Shown: piece by piece, positions 17,306-24,369 of the stretch
How positions within the stretch are numbered: the stretch's first letter is position 1
Layout of the letters: each line of letters begins with the position of its first letter
Origin: Oscillospiraceae bacterium
Lineage (GTDB): Bacteria > Bacillota > Clostridia > Oscillospirales > Acutalibacteraceae
NCBI GenBank assembly: GCA_015066245.1
Contig: SVOS01000016.1
Location: 1 to 38,306, forward strand
Direction of reading: 5' to 3'
Length of the DNA stretch: 38,306 nt
The notes under the pieces: generated by a model
What the model saw: only the letters and a program-made list of their open reading frames with translations
Database searches by the model: none
What the model was told of the DNA's origin: nothing
Program-made: the position numbers and the translations under genes

Positions 17306-18628
17306 ATGGGCTTGGCTATTGAACTTTTTACAAATATGTTTCAAGCAGTAATGTTTGTCGGCTTTTTATATTTGTTCTTTGATAAACCGAAAGGCAAGTT
17401 GATGCGACTGTTGCCTTTTGCAGGAAGTGTGCTGGCTTTCTTTTTTGTGTCCAGCTATCTTATCGTTACGGATACTTACATAAGTGCATCAACATATTAT
17501 CTGGATTCTCTAATCTATATTCTTATATTTGAAACTTACGCAATTTTCTTTTTAAGAGGCAAGCTATATCTTCGCATTATTATGCCAATTATAGATTTTG
17601 GAATTAATGCTTTGGTATCTTATTCATTTGGATATATTGCAAGTTTTATTTCTGGTATTCCCATTGAAGAATCTCTGGTAGCCTCAACAGGGTTCAGATA
17701 TTTTTGTATAGCTGTAGTAAACTTAACTTCTGCTTTGATTCTGTGGTTAATTCTGCGTATTGGGTCAAAAAGAATAAGGTTATCCAACGCATCAGAAGCG
17801 ATTTCATTTACCATTATCCCATTAATGTGCATGGTAATTCTATATTGCGGGTTCTTTATATATCAGGAATCTAATTTCAACGATTCGATTTTGTTGTATG
17901 TGTTGATTAGTTGTTTTGTGATGGTAGGAGTAGCGATACTCATAAGTGTAATGCTTGTGAAGATAAGCAAGGCTAACGCGATAAAGACCGAGTATTTATT
18001 AATAAGGCAAAAAGAAAAGCTTTATGAAGAAAGCACCTTTTCTACTAATATGCAGATTAAAAAAATATCCGGCATAAAGCACGATATGAAAAACAACCTG
18101 ATGTCAATAAAGAACCTTATTGAGAGCGGCAATCACGAACACGCAATCAATCTTTGTGACAATGCATTTGAAAAACTTGAGGCTACATACACGCCGATAA
18201 ATTCACCAAATCTCATACTTAATGCAATAATTAATGTGGAGCTGGAAAAAGCCTCATCATTAGGTATCAATTTCACCATAGAAATAAACGAAACATTATC
18301 TCATATTTCTTCTGCCGATACCGTGTCTCTTATAGGAAATCTATGCGACAACGCTATAGAATATCTTTCAACACAGCCAAAAGAATGTCGGGCAATGATA
18401 CTGCAAATTCATTCACAATTAAACCATACCATTATAACTTGCAAAAACAAAATAGCTAAATCTGTTCTTTCCGATAACCCAAGCTTAACAACTACCAAAA
18501 CCGATAATTCTAATCACGGCATGGGTATTTCGATCATCAAAAAGATAATCTCTCAATATGATGGTGAAATCATATTCAGCGAAGAAAACGGTTATTTTAT
18601 TGTCAGTGTAATGCTTTGTCAACCATAA
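17306..18628 (+). CDS. agrC: AgrC-like sensor histidine kinase (GHKL type)
   Basis: A 440-residue membrane kinase. About six hydrophobic segments fill residues 5-220, the peptide-sensing part of the AgrC/ComD family. A linker helix with LLIRQKEKLYEES leads to the phosphorylation site GIKHDMKNNLMSIKNLI (His259) of the SPOB/HPK10 type. The ATPase domain has the N box GNLCDNAIEYL and the G box NHGMGISIIKKII. It should phosphorylate the preceding response regulator when the secreted cyclic peptide binds. It starts four bases after agrA and is followed by a direct repeat and a strong terminator, so agrA and agrC form one unit. Confidence 0.92.
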   Translation: MGLAIELFTNMFQAVMFVGFLYLFFDKPKGKLMRLLPFAGSVLAFFFVSSYLIVTDTYISASTYYLDSLIYILIFETYAIFFLRGKLYLRIIMPIIDFGINALVSYSFGYIASFISGIPIEESLVASTGFRYFCIAVVNLTSALILWLILRIGSKRIRLSNASEAISFTIIPLMCMVILYCGFFIYQESNFNDSILLYVLISCFVMVGVAILISVMLVKISKANAIKTEYLLIRQKEKLYEESTFSTNMQIKKISGIKHDMKNNLMSIKNLIESGNHEHAINLCDNAFEKLEATYTPINSPNLILNAIINVELEKASSLGINFTIEINETLSHISSADTVSLIGNLCDNAIEYLSTQPKECRAMILQIHSQLNHTIITCKNKIAKSVLSDNPSLTTTKTDNSNHGMGISIIKKIISQYDGEIIFSEENGYFIVSVMLCQP

Positions 18629-18634
18629 AAAGTG

Positions 18635-18667
18635 CAGATTTTACCAGAAAAGCGACAGATTATCCCA
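18635..18667 (+). promoter_or_regulatory. 21-bp-phased direct repeat, probable LytTR (AgrA) site for agrBD
   Basis: CAGATTTTACCA (18635-18646) and CAGATTATCCCA (18656-18667) match at 10 of 12 positions and start 21 bp apart, two helix turns. This is the known layout of AgrA/ComE-type LytTR sites. A -10-like TATAAA lies at 18684-18689. The second repeat covers the -35 position, which itself has no consensus box, as expected for an activated promoter. The transcript would start near 18696. Confidence 0.6.
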
Positions 18668-18690
18668 CTTTGTTTCATTTTTATATAAAA

Positions 18691-18727
18691 AGTGCTACTA
18701 TTTTTATTAAATAGTAGCGCTTTTTTT
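18691..18727 (+). terminator. Strong terminator between agrC and agrB
   Basis: A 13-bp stem AGTGCTACTATTT (18691-18703) with AAATAGTAGCGCT (18709-18721), one G-U pair and a TTATT loop, is followed by seven T. It ends read-through from agrAC. A transcript starting near 18696 at the LytTR promoter would lack the start of the left arm and so would be largely immune to it. That last step is inference. Confidence 0.85.
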
Positions 18728-18739
18728 GTGGTGATTTTT

Positions 18740-19333
18740 ATGTTGCATTCTTTGGCTTCTGCTGTTGCAAACTATTTTTTTGATAAAAACGATAAATACC
18801 CGATAGATATTTATATATACGGAATCGAGCTCGTTATTTCGTCTGTTGTCGGTACTTCATTAATTATATTAACAGGCATTTTAACTCACACTTTTATAGA
18901 GTGCTTAATATATATTGTGGTATTTTCCTTTATTCGGATATACACAGGCGGATATCATTGTATGACATACCTTAAATGTAATATTGTGACAATAATTTCG
19001 TACATTTTGGTATTTCTGTCTCTACGCTTTTTTGGCAGCATATTTGCTAATCCTTTTATAATGTTCGGCGGATTTGCTTTGACAATTCTATTAGCTATAT
19101 TTTTTGCACCCGTAAAGCACGAAAACAAAGAACTGACAATATCAGAAAAGAAAAAGTATAAAATACTTTCTGTTGTAATGATCACACTGTTCTACTCTGT
19201 CAGCACAATACTTTATTACGTATTCGATGTAAAGCAAACACTGATAATTTTTCCAACTTGCATTACAATAGATATAGCAATGCTTATATCTATTATAAAA
19301 AATATTTATATTTCAAGGAGGATTTCTCAATGA
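18740..19333 (+). CDS. agrB: AgrB-like peptide-processing membrane protease
   Basis: A 197-residue membrane cysteine protease of the AgrB family, which cuts the C-terminal tail from the AgrD precursor and closes the ring. The motif RIYTGGYHCMTYLKC gives His73 and Cys80, the same seven-residue spacing as catalytic His77/Cys84 of Staphylococcus AgrB. About five to six hydrophobic segments span residues 25-190. ATG 18740 is chosen: an in-frame GTG at 18692 lies inside the terminator hairpin and would encode residues from it. The SD is weak (GGTGAT). The stop overlaps the agrD start as ATGA. The length fits the family (about 190-210 aa). Confidence 0.93.
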   Translation: MLHSLASAVANYFFDKNDKYPIDIYIYGIELVISSVVGTSLIILTGILTHTFIECLIYIVVFSFIRIYTGGYHCMTYLKCNIVTIISYILVFLSLRFFGSIFANPFIMFGGFALTILLAIFFAPVKHENKELTISEKKKYKILSVVMITLFYSVSTILYYVFDVKQTLIIFPTCITIDIAMLISIIKNIYISRRISQ

Positions 19334-19464
19334 AAAACATCGCAAAAAAAATCGTGGAAAAGGCTGCAATCAATGCAGCAAAAATGGCAGCCGGCACAGC
19401 TTCTGCTAACAACTACCACCAGACCAAAGAGCCCAAAAACCTCAAAAAATTTTTGACAAAGTAA
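19330..19464 (+). CDS. agrD: AgrD-like cyclic autoinducer precursor, Cys-less
   Basis: A 44-residue precursor whose ATG overlaps the agrB stop and follows a strong SD (AAGGAGG). It has an amphipathic basic N-terminal helix (1-21), a short core (GTASANNYHQ) and a charged tail TKEPKNLKKFLTK. The tail resembles the YQPKEPxxLKK ending of clostridial cyclic lactone autoinducer peptides. There is no Cys, so a thiolactone cannot form; Ser25 is the likely ring residue. By analogy with known five-residue rings, the ring would be Ser25-Ala-Asn-Asn-Tyr29 and AgrB would cut after Tyr29. The ring assignment is inference from position. The neighbouring kinase is the likely receptor. Confidence 0.85.
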   Translation: MKNIAKKIVEKAAINAAKMAAGTASANNYHQTKEPKNLKKFLTK

Positions 19465-19471
19465 GCTCTTA

Positions 19472-19514
19472 CAACAAGCACGGCAGGTGACGTAGTTGCC
19501 TGCCGTGCTTGTTG
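19472..19514. repeat. Perfect 16-bp inverted repeat at the agrD/Rhs joint
   Basis: CAACAAGCACGGCAGG (19472-19487) pairs perfectly with 19499-19514 around an 11-base loop. No T-run follows, so it is a weak terminator at best. The right arm reads on in frame as the first codons of the Rhs fragment, so the inverted repeat marks the recombination joint between agr and the Rhs array. Confidence 0.8.
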
Positions 19515-19867
19515 CATACGTAAGCTCCGAAGAGAAACGCTCAGCTCCCTTCAACACTACCATAGGCAAGTGGCAGTACGCATCCTTTGCCTTTAATCTG
19601 GATAACGGCGAAACCGATGATCTTACCCCAACCAAAATCCGCGTATACGCTATCAGCTTCCGTCAGGGCTCAACTGTATGTTTTGACAATCTTATGTTGA
19701 CAAAAGAAGCCGTACCTAGCTATACTTATGATAGTGAAGGTAACCTCAAAACTGTGCATGACTATGAAAGAATTCCTGGGCACTATCACCATTATCATGT
19801 GTTTGGTCGTGATTATCTTGGAACACATAAACATTTTCGTATATGGTATGGCGATCCAATACCATAG
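19496..19867 (+). pseudogene. Rhs/YD-repeat toxin fragment A (internally deleted)
   Basis: An open frame without a credible start or SD. It encodes the C-terminal part of an Rhs core: GKWQYASFAFNL and KIRVYAISFRQ, then CFDNLMLTKEA (the beta-rich module that precedes YD repeats in clostridial Rhs proteins), then one YD motif SYTYDSEGNL. The frame then jumps to a His-rich ending, PGHYHHYHVFGRDYLGTH, then HFRIWYGDPIP, typical of the last residues of an Rhs toxin tip. The middle of the toxin is missing. It reads as a displaced relic carrying only the joint and end of a toxin, followed 13 bases later by an intact gene that is probably its immunity partner. Confidence 0.75.
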
Positions 19868-19880
19868 AGGGGATTTAGTT

Positions 19881-20387
19881 ATGAAATATATATTTTATGA
19901 TACAGATGAATCTGGTTGGGCAGAATATGATATCGTAGGGGAAGACTATATTGAGCTAATGAAAATTTGCATTAAATATAGCAAATCTGTTAGTTTTAGA
20001 AGATTTCGATATAGTATTTCTATCCCTAAGCATCTAGAAAAATATCGCCTTCCTTTAACGGAAAATATAGCTAAATCATATCGATATTATGGAGAACTGT
20101 CTGATTTAGCTAAAGCAGAACTATATTATTTGGAACTTTCCGAAGATGTTTGCAAATGGATATTATCAACCACCAATAGTATCTGGGGGTGGAATCATTT
20201 TTCTAAAGATCATTTGGTCGAAGATCCTATTTTTTTCAGAGAAGACGGCAGTGTGTTTGCTGACAGTATAATCCATAACGGAGAGTTTTCTATTTATCCG
20301 AGAGATGGCGAAGATGTTAGCTCTGTGGTTACGAAAGACCACTGGCACTGCTTTAATGATAGAGAACATTATAAAGTAATGATATGA
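19881..20387 (+). CDS. Probable immunity protein of Rhs cassette A
   Basis: A 168-residue soluble, acidic protein that I do not recognise as a named family. It begins MKYIFYDTDESGWAEYDIVG and contains GWNHFSKDHLVEDPIFF and a C-terminal DHWHCFNDREHYK segment. There is no signal peptide or membrane segment, so it acts in the cytoplasm. ATG 19881 has an SD (AGAGGGG). Its place directly after a toxin-tip fragment and before a cassette-end hairpin is the standard position of an immunity gene in polymorphic toxin loci. The neutralising role is inferred from position, not from sequence. Confidence 0.75.
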   Translation: MKYIFYDTDESGWAEYDIVGEDYIELMKICIKYSKSVSFRRFRYSISIPKHLEKYRLPLTENIAKSYRYYGELSDLAKAELYYLELSEDVCKWILSTTNSIWGWNHFSKDHLVEDPIFFREDGSVFADSIIHNGEFSIYPRDGEDVSSVVTKDHWHCFNDREHYKVMI

Positions 20388-20420
20388 AGTTAAGAAGATA
20401 TAAAGGTTGAAACTAAAAAA

Positions 20421-20450
20421 CCAAGGGCTTTGCTTGTCCAAAGCCCTTGG
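20421..20450. repeat. Cassette-end hairpin, copy 1
   Basis: CCAAGGGCTTTG (20421-20432) pairs perfectly with CAAAGCCCTTGG (20439-20450). The same stem recurs at 21316-21344 and 22644-22671, each time just after the immunity-type gene and followed within about five bases by [AG]CCTACA. A-rich sequence before the stem means a T-run exists only on the minus strand. Confidence 0.85.
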
Positions 20451-20455
20451 CAAAA

Positions 20456-20605
20456 CCTACAACCCGTGGGGATGTAATAGCATTATACAATGCAAACGGC
20501 TCCCTTTATACAACATATAATTTGAATGGTAATGGTTTGACTACTAATGAACCGCCCCATTCATACGTGAAAAACAATTTCATATCAGGTTGTTATTTGA
20601 GGTGA
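20456..20605 (+). pseudogene. Rhs fragment B
   Basis: An in-frame remnant of about 49 codons joined directly to the hairpin. It starts PTTRGDVIALYNANGSLYTT, matching the Rhs segment before the toxin tip (typically QGDVIALVDANG). It then runs into sequence with no recognisable toxin and stops at TGA 20603-20605. There is no start codon or SD. The next gene starts six bases later. Confidence 0.7.
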
Positions 20606-20610
20606 ATTCA

Positions 20611-21279
20611 ATGAAAAAAGTAATTTGTTCATTATTAATCATTTTAGTATTATTTTCTTTGACTGCTTGTCCCTCTCCTTTTTATCTTAATAACCATCCT
20701 GCTAAGCAGAAAAATACTACTTGGGTGTCTGAAGAACATAAAATTAAATTTTATGTTGGCGAAAGAGAGTACCCGATATATGGCACAATTCAGACAGATG
20801 ATGGCGAAAAAGAAATACTCGTATCCATCAGCACAATCTCAAATGTTTTCAGCATTAGAAGCTTGTATGCAGATGAACAAGGAAATTATTTTGACTATGT
20901 CGGAATCGGAAGCATCGATACTAAGAAAAGTAATAATTTTGTTGTGGTTGTTACGGCGAGCGATTATTTTGCCGAGGGAGAAAAAATCACTTTCAATAAA
21001 ATTGAATCCGATAACAACGAAGACAGCTCTATGCGCCAAAGTTCAGATGGCTATTATACTATGGATGATTTTCGTCTTGTTGTTATAGGTAAATCTACTT
21101 TCAATGATGTATTTTTGCTTGCTCCTGACAGGTTAATGCAAGATACAAGTTATGGCGGATTCTGTGACTATCCAATGAAAAACGGTGGAATTATCCGTAT
21201 TAAATTTGAGGGCAAAGACTTGGTTGTGAGTGAAATTGAGGAAATCAGCCCCGAGGATGTTACCGACATTATATATTGA
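20611..21279 (+). CDS. Lipoprotein, probable immunity protein of cassette B
   Basis: A 222-residue lipoprotein. The signal peptide MKKVICSLLIILVLFSLTAC ends in a lipobox with Cys20, so the protein should be anchored outside the membrane. The mature part is beta-rich and polar with no known motif; segments include IYGTIQTDDGEKEILVSI and GGIIRIKFEGKDLVVSEIEE. ATG 20611 is preceded by GAGGTG; an upstream in-frame TTG is not used because the lipoprotein signal begins at this ATG. Position after an Rhs fragment and before the repeated hairpin suggests immunity to a toxin acting at the envelope. Family unknown. Confidence 0.78.
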   Translation: MKKVICSLLIILVLFSLTACPSPFYLNNHPAKQKNTTWVSEEHKIKFYVGEREYPIYGTIQTDDGEKEILVSISTISNVFSIRSLYADEQGNYFDYVGIGSIDTKKSNNFVVVVTASDYFAEGEKITFNKIESDNNEDSSMRQSSDGYYTMDDFRLVVIGKSTFNDVFLLAPDRLMQDTSYGGFCDYPMKNGGIIRIKFEGKDLVVSEIEEISPEDVTDIIY

Positions 21280-21315
21280 TTTGTTGATTCAAATAACAAT
21301 AAACTAAGAGAAGGC

Positions 21316-21344
21316 CAAGGGCTTTGCTACAAACAAAGCCCTTG
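21316..21344. repeat. Cassette-end hairpin, copy 2
   Basis: CAAGGGCTTTG (21316-21326) pairs perfectly with CAAAGCCCTTG (21334-21344) around a seven-base loop. The stem is the same as copy 1 with a different loop. No T-run follows. Confidence 0.85.
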
Positions 21345-21351
21345 ACAAACC

Positions 21352-21777
21352 TACACCTACGCTGATACTCTGGGTTGGGGCGATTTGCTCACCCAGTACA
21401 ACGGTCAGACAATTACTTACGATGAAATAGGTAATCCTCTTACATATCGTGATGGTATGACTATGGAGTGGCAAAACGGCAGAGAGTTATTGATGTGTGA
21501 ATATTCGTCGGGCTACAGTACATACAAGTATTCCTCATGTATTTATGAATTGATTGTTCCTGAGAAGTCTTATGATTTGTTGTTTAACAATTGTTCCCAG
21601 TTTACTATTGGTACTCTTGCAAAGGTAAATAACGAGTACTCTGATGAATTGAATATTGCCCAAAATTTTGTAATGCCAGAAGATGCGTTCGATTATTTGA
21701 AAGGGAATATACGAAAACCTGTATACAAGCAGTGGGATAAAATTTTGACTACAAAAGAAAAGAGGTTATCTGAATGA
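21352..21777 (+). pseudogene. Rhs fragment C fused to the end of a papain-like toxin tip
   Basis: Translation from the joint gives [19 protein letters not shown], then [20 protein letters not shown] and WQNGREL, a textbook Rhs YD-repeat segment. It passes directly into [20 protein letters not shown] and about 70 more residues. The YxLLxNNCxxF element recalls the Cys motif of papain-like (NlpC/PPPDE-type) toxin domains. The rest of the core and the upstream part of the toxin domain are missing, and there is no start with an SD, so it cannot make a full toxin. Its stop overlaps the next start as ATGA, the coupling expected of a real toxin-immunity pair before truncation. Confidence 0.78.
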
Positions 21778-22619
21778 AGAAAAATATTGCAACTTTAATT
21801 TTCACTTGTGTTTATTCTTTTGCGGTTTTTATATGGTTATGTGCTTTGGCTTTGTTACATGTGAATTTACTGTTTATTATAAATGGGAGCGAACCTGTTT
21901 ATGGTGGTTATGAACCTGTTTATATTGTAGTTGCGTTTGTGATTCTGAAAATTATCTTTTATTGTATAAGAGTTTTCGTGCTCAAAAACAAAACCTATGA
22001 GATTATTTATAATATGGCAACAGTAGACATGTGTCATAGCGTTTTATATACTGTTTTTATGTCAATATTAACTTTTATCAATTTGTTCGTCGGTGGCATA
22101 ACTGGTATTTTACTATTGATAGGTGTTTCGTTGTTGTTATTCGCTATGATTATGTCGAACTATCAGCAATCTTTTACTACACATTTGAAAAATCGAAGAT
22201 TACTTTGCATTGTTTTTGTATTTAGTGTTGTTCTGATTATTTTGAATTGCTATTTTGAAATAGCTTATTTCTTATCAGCAATGACAGTGCCTGTGTACTC
22301 GCTTTTGGGTATTGCATTAGTTATGTCGGCTATTCAAATGGTTCTTGTAATTGTTTATACTGCGACAACAAAGTTGTCTTACATGGATTGCTTATTAATT
22401 GGAGCAACTTCTATTTTTATTAGGTTCATATATGCTGCTATTTCAATTTCGATTTTTTCTGTACCTAGAGTTAATACTGATAATAGTATATATGTTGTTT
22501 TAATAATTTGCACGAGTGCACCTTGTGTTGTGGGAATTCTTGTCGGTATTATTATTAAAATGATAAAAACTAAAAATTTCAGCAAGAGCATAGCTCAAAA
22601 GACAATATCTCATGAATAG
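21774..22619 (+). CDS. Polytopic membrane protein, probable immunity protein of cassette C
   Basis: A 281-residue, very hydrophobic protein with about seven to eight membrane segments (for example [20 protein letters not shown], then the region 100-135, [20 protein letters not shown], and [16 protein letters not shown]). No enzyme motif is seen. ATG 21774 overlaps the toxin-fragment stop and has an SD (AGAGG), so the two frames are coupled. Membrane immunity proteins are known partners of some polymorphic toxins that act in or outside the membrane. The link to immunity is from gene order only. The sequence is strongly AT-rich compared with the wall-hydrolase and ilv genes, consistent with horizontal origin. 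Confidence 0.75.
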   Translation: MKKNIATLIFTCVYSFAVFIWLCALALLHVNLLFIINGSEPVYGGYEPVYIVVAFVILKIIFYCIRVFVLKNKTYEIIYNMATVDMCHSVLYTVFMSILTFINLFVGGITGILLLIGVSLLLFAMIMSNYQQSFTTHLKNRRLLCIVFVFSVVLIILNCYFEIAYFLSAMTVPVYSLLGIALVMSAIQMVLVIVYTATTKLSYMDCLLIGATSIFIRFIYAAISISIFSVPRVNTDNSIYVVLIICTSAPCVVGILVGIIIKMIKTKNFSKSIAQKTISHE

Positions 22620-22643
22620 TATTTTAATCAATGATTTAAAACA

Positions 22644-22671
22644 CAAGGGCTTTAGTTTTTCAAAGCCCTTG
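22644..22671. repeat. Cassette-end hairpin, copy 3
   Basis: CAAGGGCTTT (22644-22653) pairs with AAAGCCCTTG (22662-22671) around an eight-base T-rich loop. Same stem as copies 1 and 2. The next cassette joint follows after four bases. Confidence 0.82.
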
Positions 22672-22675
22672 GTAA

Positions 22676-22753
22676 GCCTACACCTACGCTGATACACTCG
22701 GTTGGGGAGATTTGCTGACTAACTACAAAGGTGATAATAATGACAAAATGTAA
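22676..22753 (+). pseudogene. Rhs fragment D (short joint sequence)
   Basis: About 25 codons, [19 protein letters not shown] and a few more, copy the start of fragment C almost exactly: 39 of 43 bases match between 21350-21392 and 22677-22719. The frame then overlaps the ribosome site and start of the next lipoprotein. No toxin portion is left; only the recombination joint and the downstream gene survive. Confidence 0.75.
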
Positions 22754-23648
22754 AATACTATTAGTTTTAATGATTATAGCTGTTTTTCTTAGCGGATGTG
22801 CAAATAATACCTATCAGAATTCTACTGCCACAAATATTGTAGAAAACACAACCGAAAGCACTGAATCATCAGATGTAATTGACAATAGTGAGCCAAATAT
22901 AAACGGCATTACAGTAGAAGAAATACTTGCTCAGATACCAGATGTTATTAATAATAAATTGTACTATAGCGGAAATTATACTCATATTGAAAATATGCTG
23001 CTTAATAAAAATCTTATTCTCAACAAACATTTGGAATTTGATTTGTATAGTTATTACCCAACGTTTGACGATCGGTTACCCGAAGTACGGATAGTATTTA
23101 CTAATGCAGATTATATTACATCTAATTATGAAGATCCTCAGGTATATTGTGTTGGAATCTGTGTAACAGAAAATGGTCTGCAATCAATATTTACTACTGG
23201 TTACCATATAGCCGCATCAGAAAATTTTGGTACCTATCTTGGCAGTTACTCTATGTGTATAGAAGAAATTTATACACCAACACATGAGAAAATGTCTGAT
23301 GAATGGAAAGAAAACACAGCTAATGAAATCCGGATATATATGGATGAAAATGATTTTTGCTCAATTGCCGAAGATAATCTTGAAATCGGAAAGTACAAGG
23401 TATATGTCCAGGGATTTTCAGAAAATGATACGGATACACATATATTTTTTGAACACGAAAATGGTAATATTTATAGTGGTTTCTACTATTTTGTCCATAA
23501 TAACTCTGGGAAAAGTGCTGCTGATTTAAATAAAGTTAATTTGGTAGAAAATCCGGACAGCGAAGGTTTTCAGATTTATTATGAGAGGGTAAAACAAAAT
23601 GCTGCTCTTACTCTTGAATACGAAGTACACCAACGCCCTGGTAGATAA
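22740..23648 (+). CDS. Lipoprotein, probable immunity protein of cassette D
   Basis: A 302-residue lipoprotein. The signal MTKCKILLVLMIIAVFLSGC gives lipidated Cys20, followed by a Thr/Ser/Asn-rich linker and a mature domain of about 250 residues with no family I recognise. ATG 22740 has AGGTGAT at a good distance; GTG 22731 in the same frame would overlap that site. The ribosome site itself lies inside Rhs fragment D, so the joint supplies the translation signal. A strong terminator follows 80 bases after the stop and closes the cassette array. Immunity is inferred from the repeated gene order. Confidence 0.77.
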   Translation: MTKCKILLVLMIIAVFLSGCANNTYQNSTATNIVENTTESTESSDVIDNSEPNINGITVEEILAQIPDVINNKLYYSGNYTHIENMLLNKNLILNKHLEFDLYSYYPTFDDRLPEVRIVFTNADYITSNYEDPQVYCVGICVTENGLQSIFTTGYHIAASENFGTYLGSYSMCIEEIYTPTHEKMSDEWKENTANEIRIYMDENDFCSIAEDNLEIGKYKVYVQGFSENDTDTHIFFEHENGNIYSGFYYFVHNNSGKSAADLNKVNLVENPDSEGFQIYYERVKQNAALTLEYEVHQRPGR

Positions 23649-23727
23649 ACCAATGTGTAGATATGTGTACGAATATTGCTTATATAATTAATATTTGTGA
23701 TGAATTAGCGATAATATAATATATATT

Positions 23728-23792
23728 TCGGGCATTAACACGAAAAGTCAGGGACACTTTTTCGGCGATTAGTGCCCGATTTGTTTTTTTCA
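23728..23792 (+). terminator. Long terminator closing the Rhs cassette array
   Basis: TCGGGCA (23728-23734) pairs with TGCCCGA (23773-23779), with an inner CGAAAAGT/ACTTTTTCG helix and a small internal loop. A run of T follows at 23783-23789. It lies 80 bases after the last lipoprotein stop. Confidence 0.75.
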
Positions 23793-23820
23793 GTTTAATT
23801 TCGTTTTTATTATACCGGCA

Positions 23821-23857
23821 AAAAATAAGCTTGCTTTGAAAAATCAAAACAAGCTTA
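23821..23857 (-). terminator. Probable minus-strand terminator
   Basis: AAGCTTG (23828-23834) and CAAGCTT (23851-23857) with an inner TTTG/CAAA helix form a stem. On the minus strand it is followed by TTATTTTTTG. It probably ends the two small minus-strand lipoprotein genes, 147 bases after the stop at 24004. I see nothing else in 23858-24003. Confidence 0.55.
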
Positions 23858-24003
23858 AAAATATTCAGCTACTCTCCCAAAGAGTATAAAAGTGGTGCCT
23901 TGAGAATCTGTGCGGGAAGCAAAACGTTCTGAAAATACGCATCAATACTGCGGTTTCAAGAGTTCAGATAGTCAGAGAGGTGGGGCTTAGTCTGCGGCTT
24001 TGA

Positions 24004-24354
24004 CTACTCGTATTGGGGAAGCATGGAGTTTCTTGTGTGACACTCAAGCTTTACATCATGCTCAGGCATAATAAATTCAATTACAAAACCTTTTTTATCA
24101 TCGTATGACCAATTTACCGGCTCGCCGTCAAGGGTGAAGGAGTAATCTGTATCTGTGGCAATCAGCTCGAAATAAAGAGTAACTTTACTGCCTGCTTTGT
24201 AGCTGTCTTTTGCGTTTGAGTAGCAACCTTTACTGCCGCAGTAATCTACCTTGTACTTATCTGCCTTACACCCTGAGAAAAAGAAAGGGAAGCTTCCCAC
24301 AAGCAGTATGATTGTGGAAAATAAAATAATTCTTTTGATTGTATCTTTTTTCAT
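24004..24354 (-). CDS. Small secreted lipoprotein, function unknown
   Basis: A 116-residue probable lipoprotein. A basic N-terminus and a hydrophobic stretch (IILFSTIILLVGSFPFFF) end in SGC, a lipobox-like Cys at about residue 29. The mature part has SYKAGSKVTLYFELIATDTDY and a final segment FIMPEHDVKLECHT. This last is like the repeat units (MPxxDVxL) of clostridial InlB/B-repeat surface proteins, so it is probably a single beta-grasp-like module. GGAG lies ten bases before the ATG. It begins 15 bases after the stop of the frameshifted lipoprotein upstream, so the two probably share a transcript. Confidence 0.72.
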   Translation of the reverse strand: MKKDTIKRIILFSTIILLVGSFPFFFSGCKADKYKVDYCGSKGCYSNAKDSYKAGSKVTLYFELIATDTDYSFTLDGEPVNWSYDDKKGFVIEFIMPEHDVKLECHTRNSMLPQYE

Positions 24355-24369
24355 AGCTTTTACTCCATG

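Noticed and set aside
18692..18739. GTG 18692 as agrB start
   Set aside because: It lies inside a strong terminator stem and has no SD. ATG 18740 gives the normal AgrB length and His/Cys positions.
19496..19867. Complete small gene of 123 codons from a TTG start
   Set aside because: The TTG lies inside the inverted repeat with no SD, and the protein begins in the middle of an Rhs module, so it is a truncated relic.
20421..22671. Hairpins interpreted as integron attC sites
   Set aside because: There is no integron integrase, no R/L box consensus, and the stems are short and perfect. Rhs joints next to them point to toxin-cassette recombination instead.
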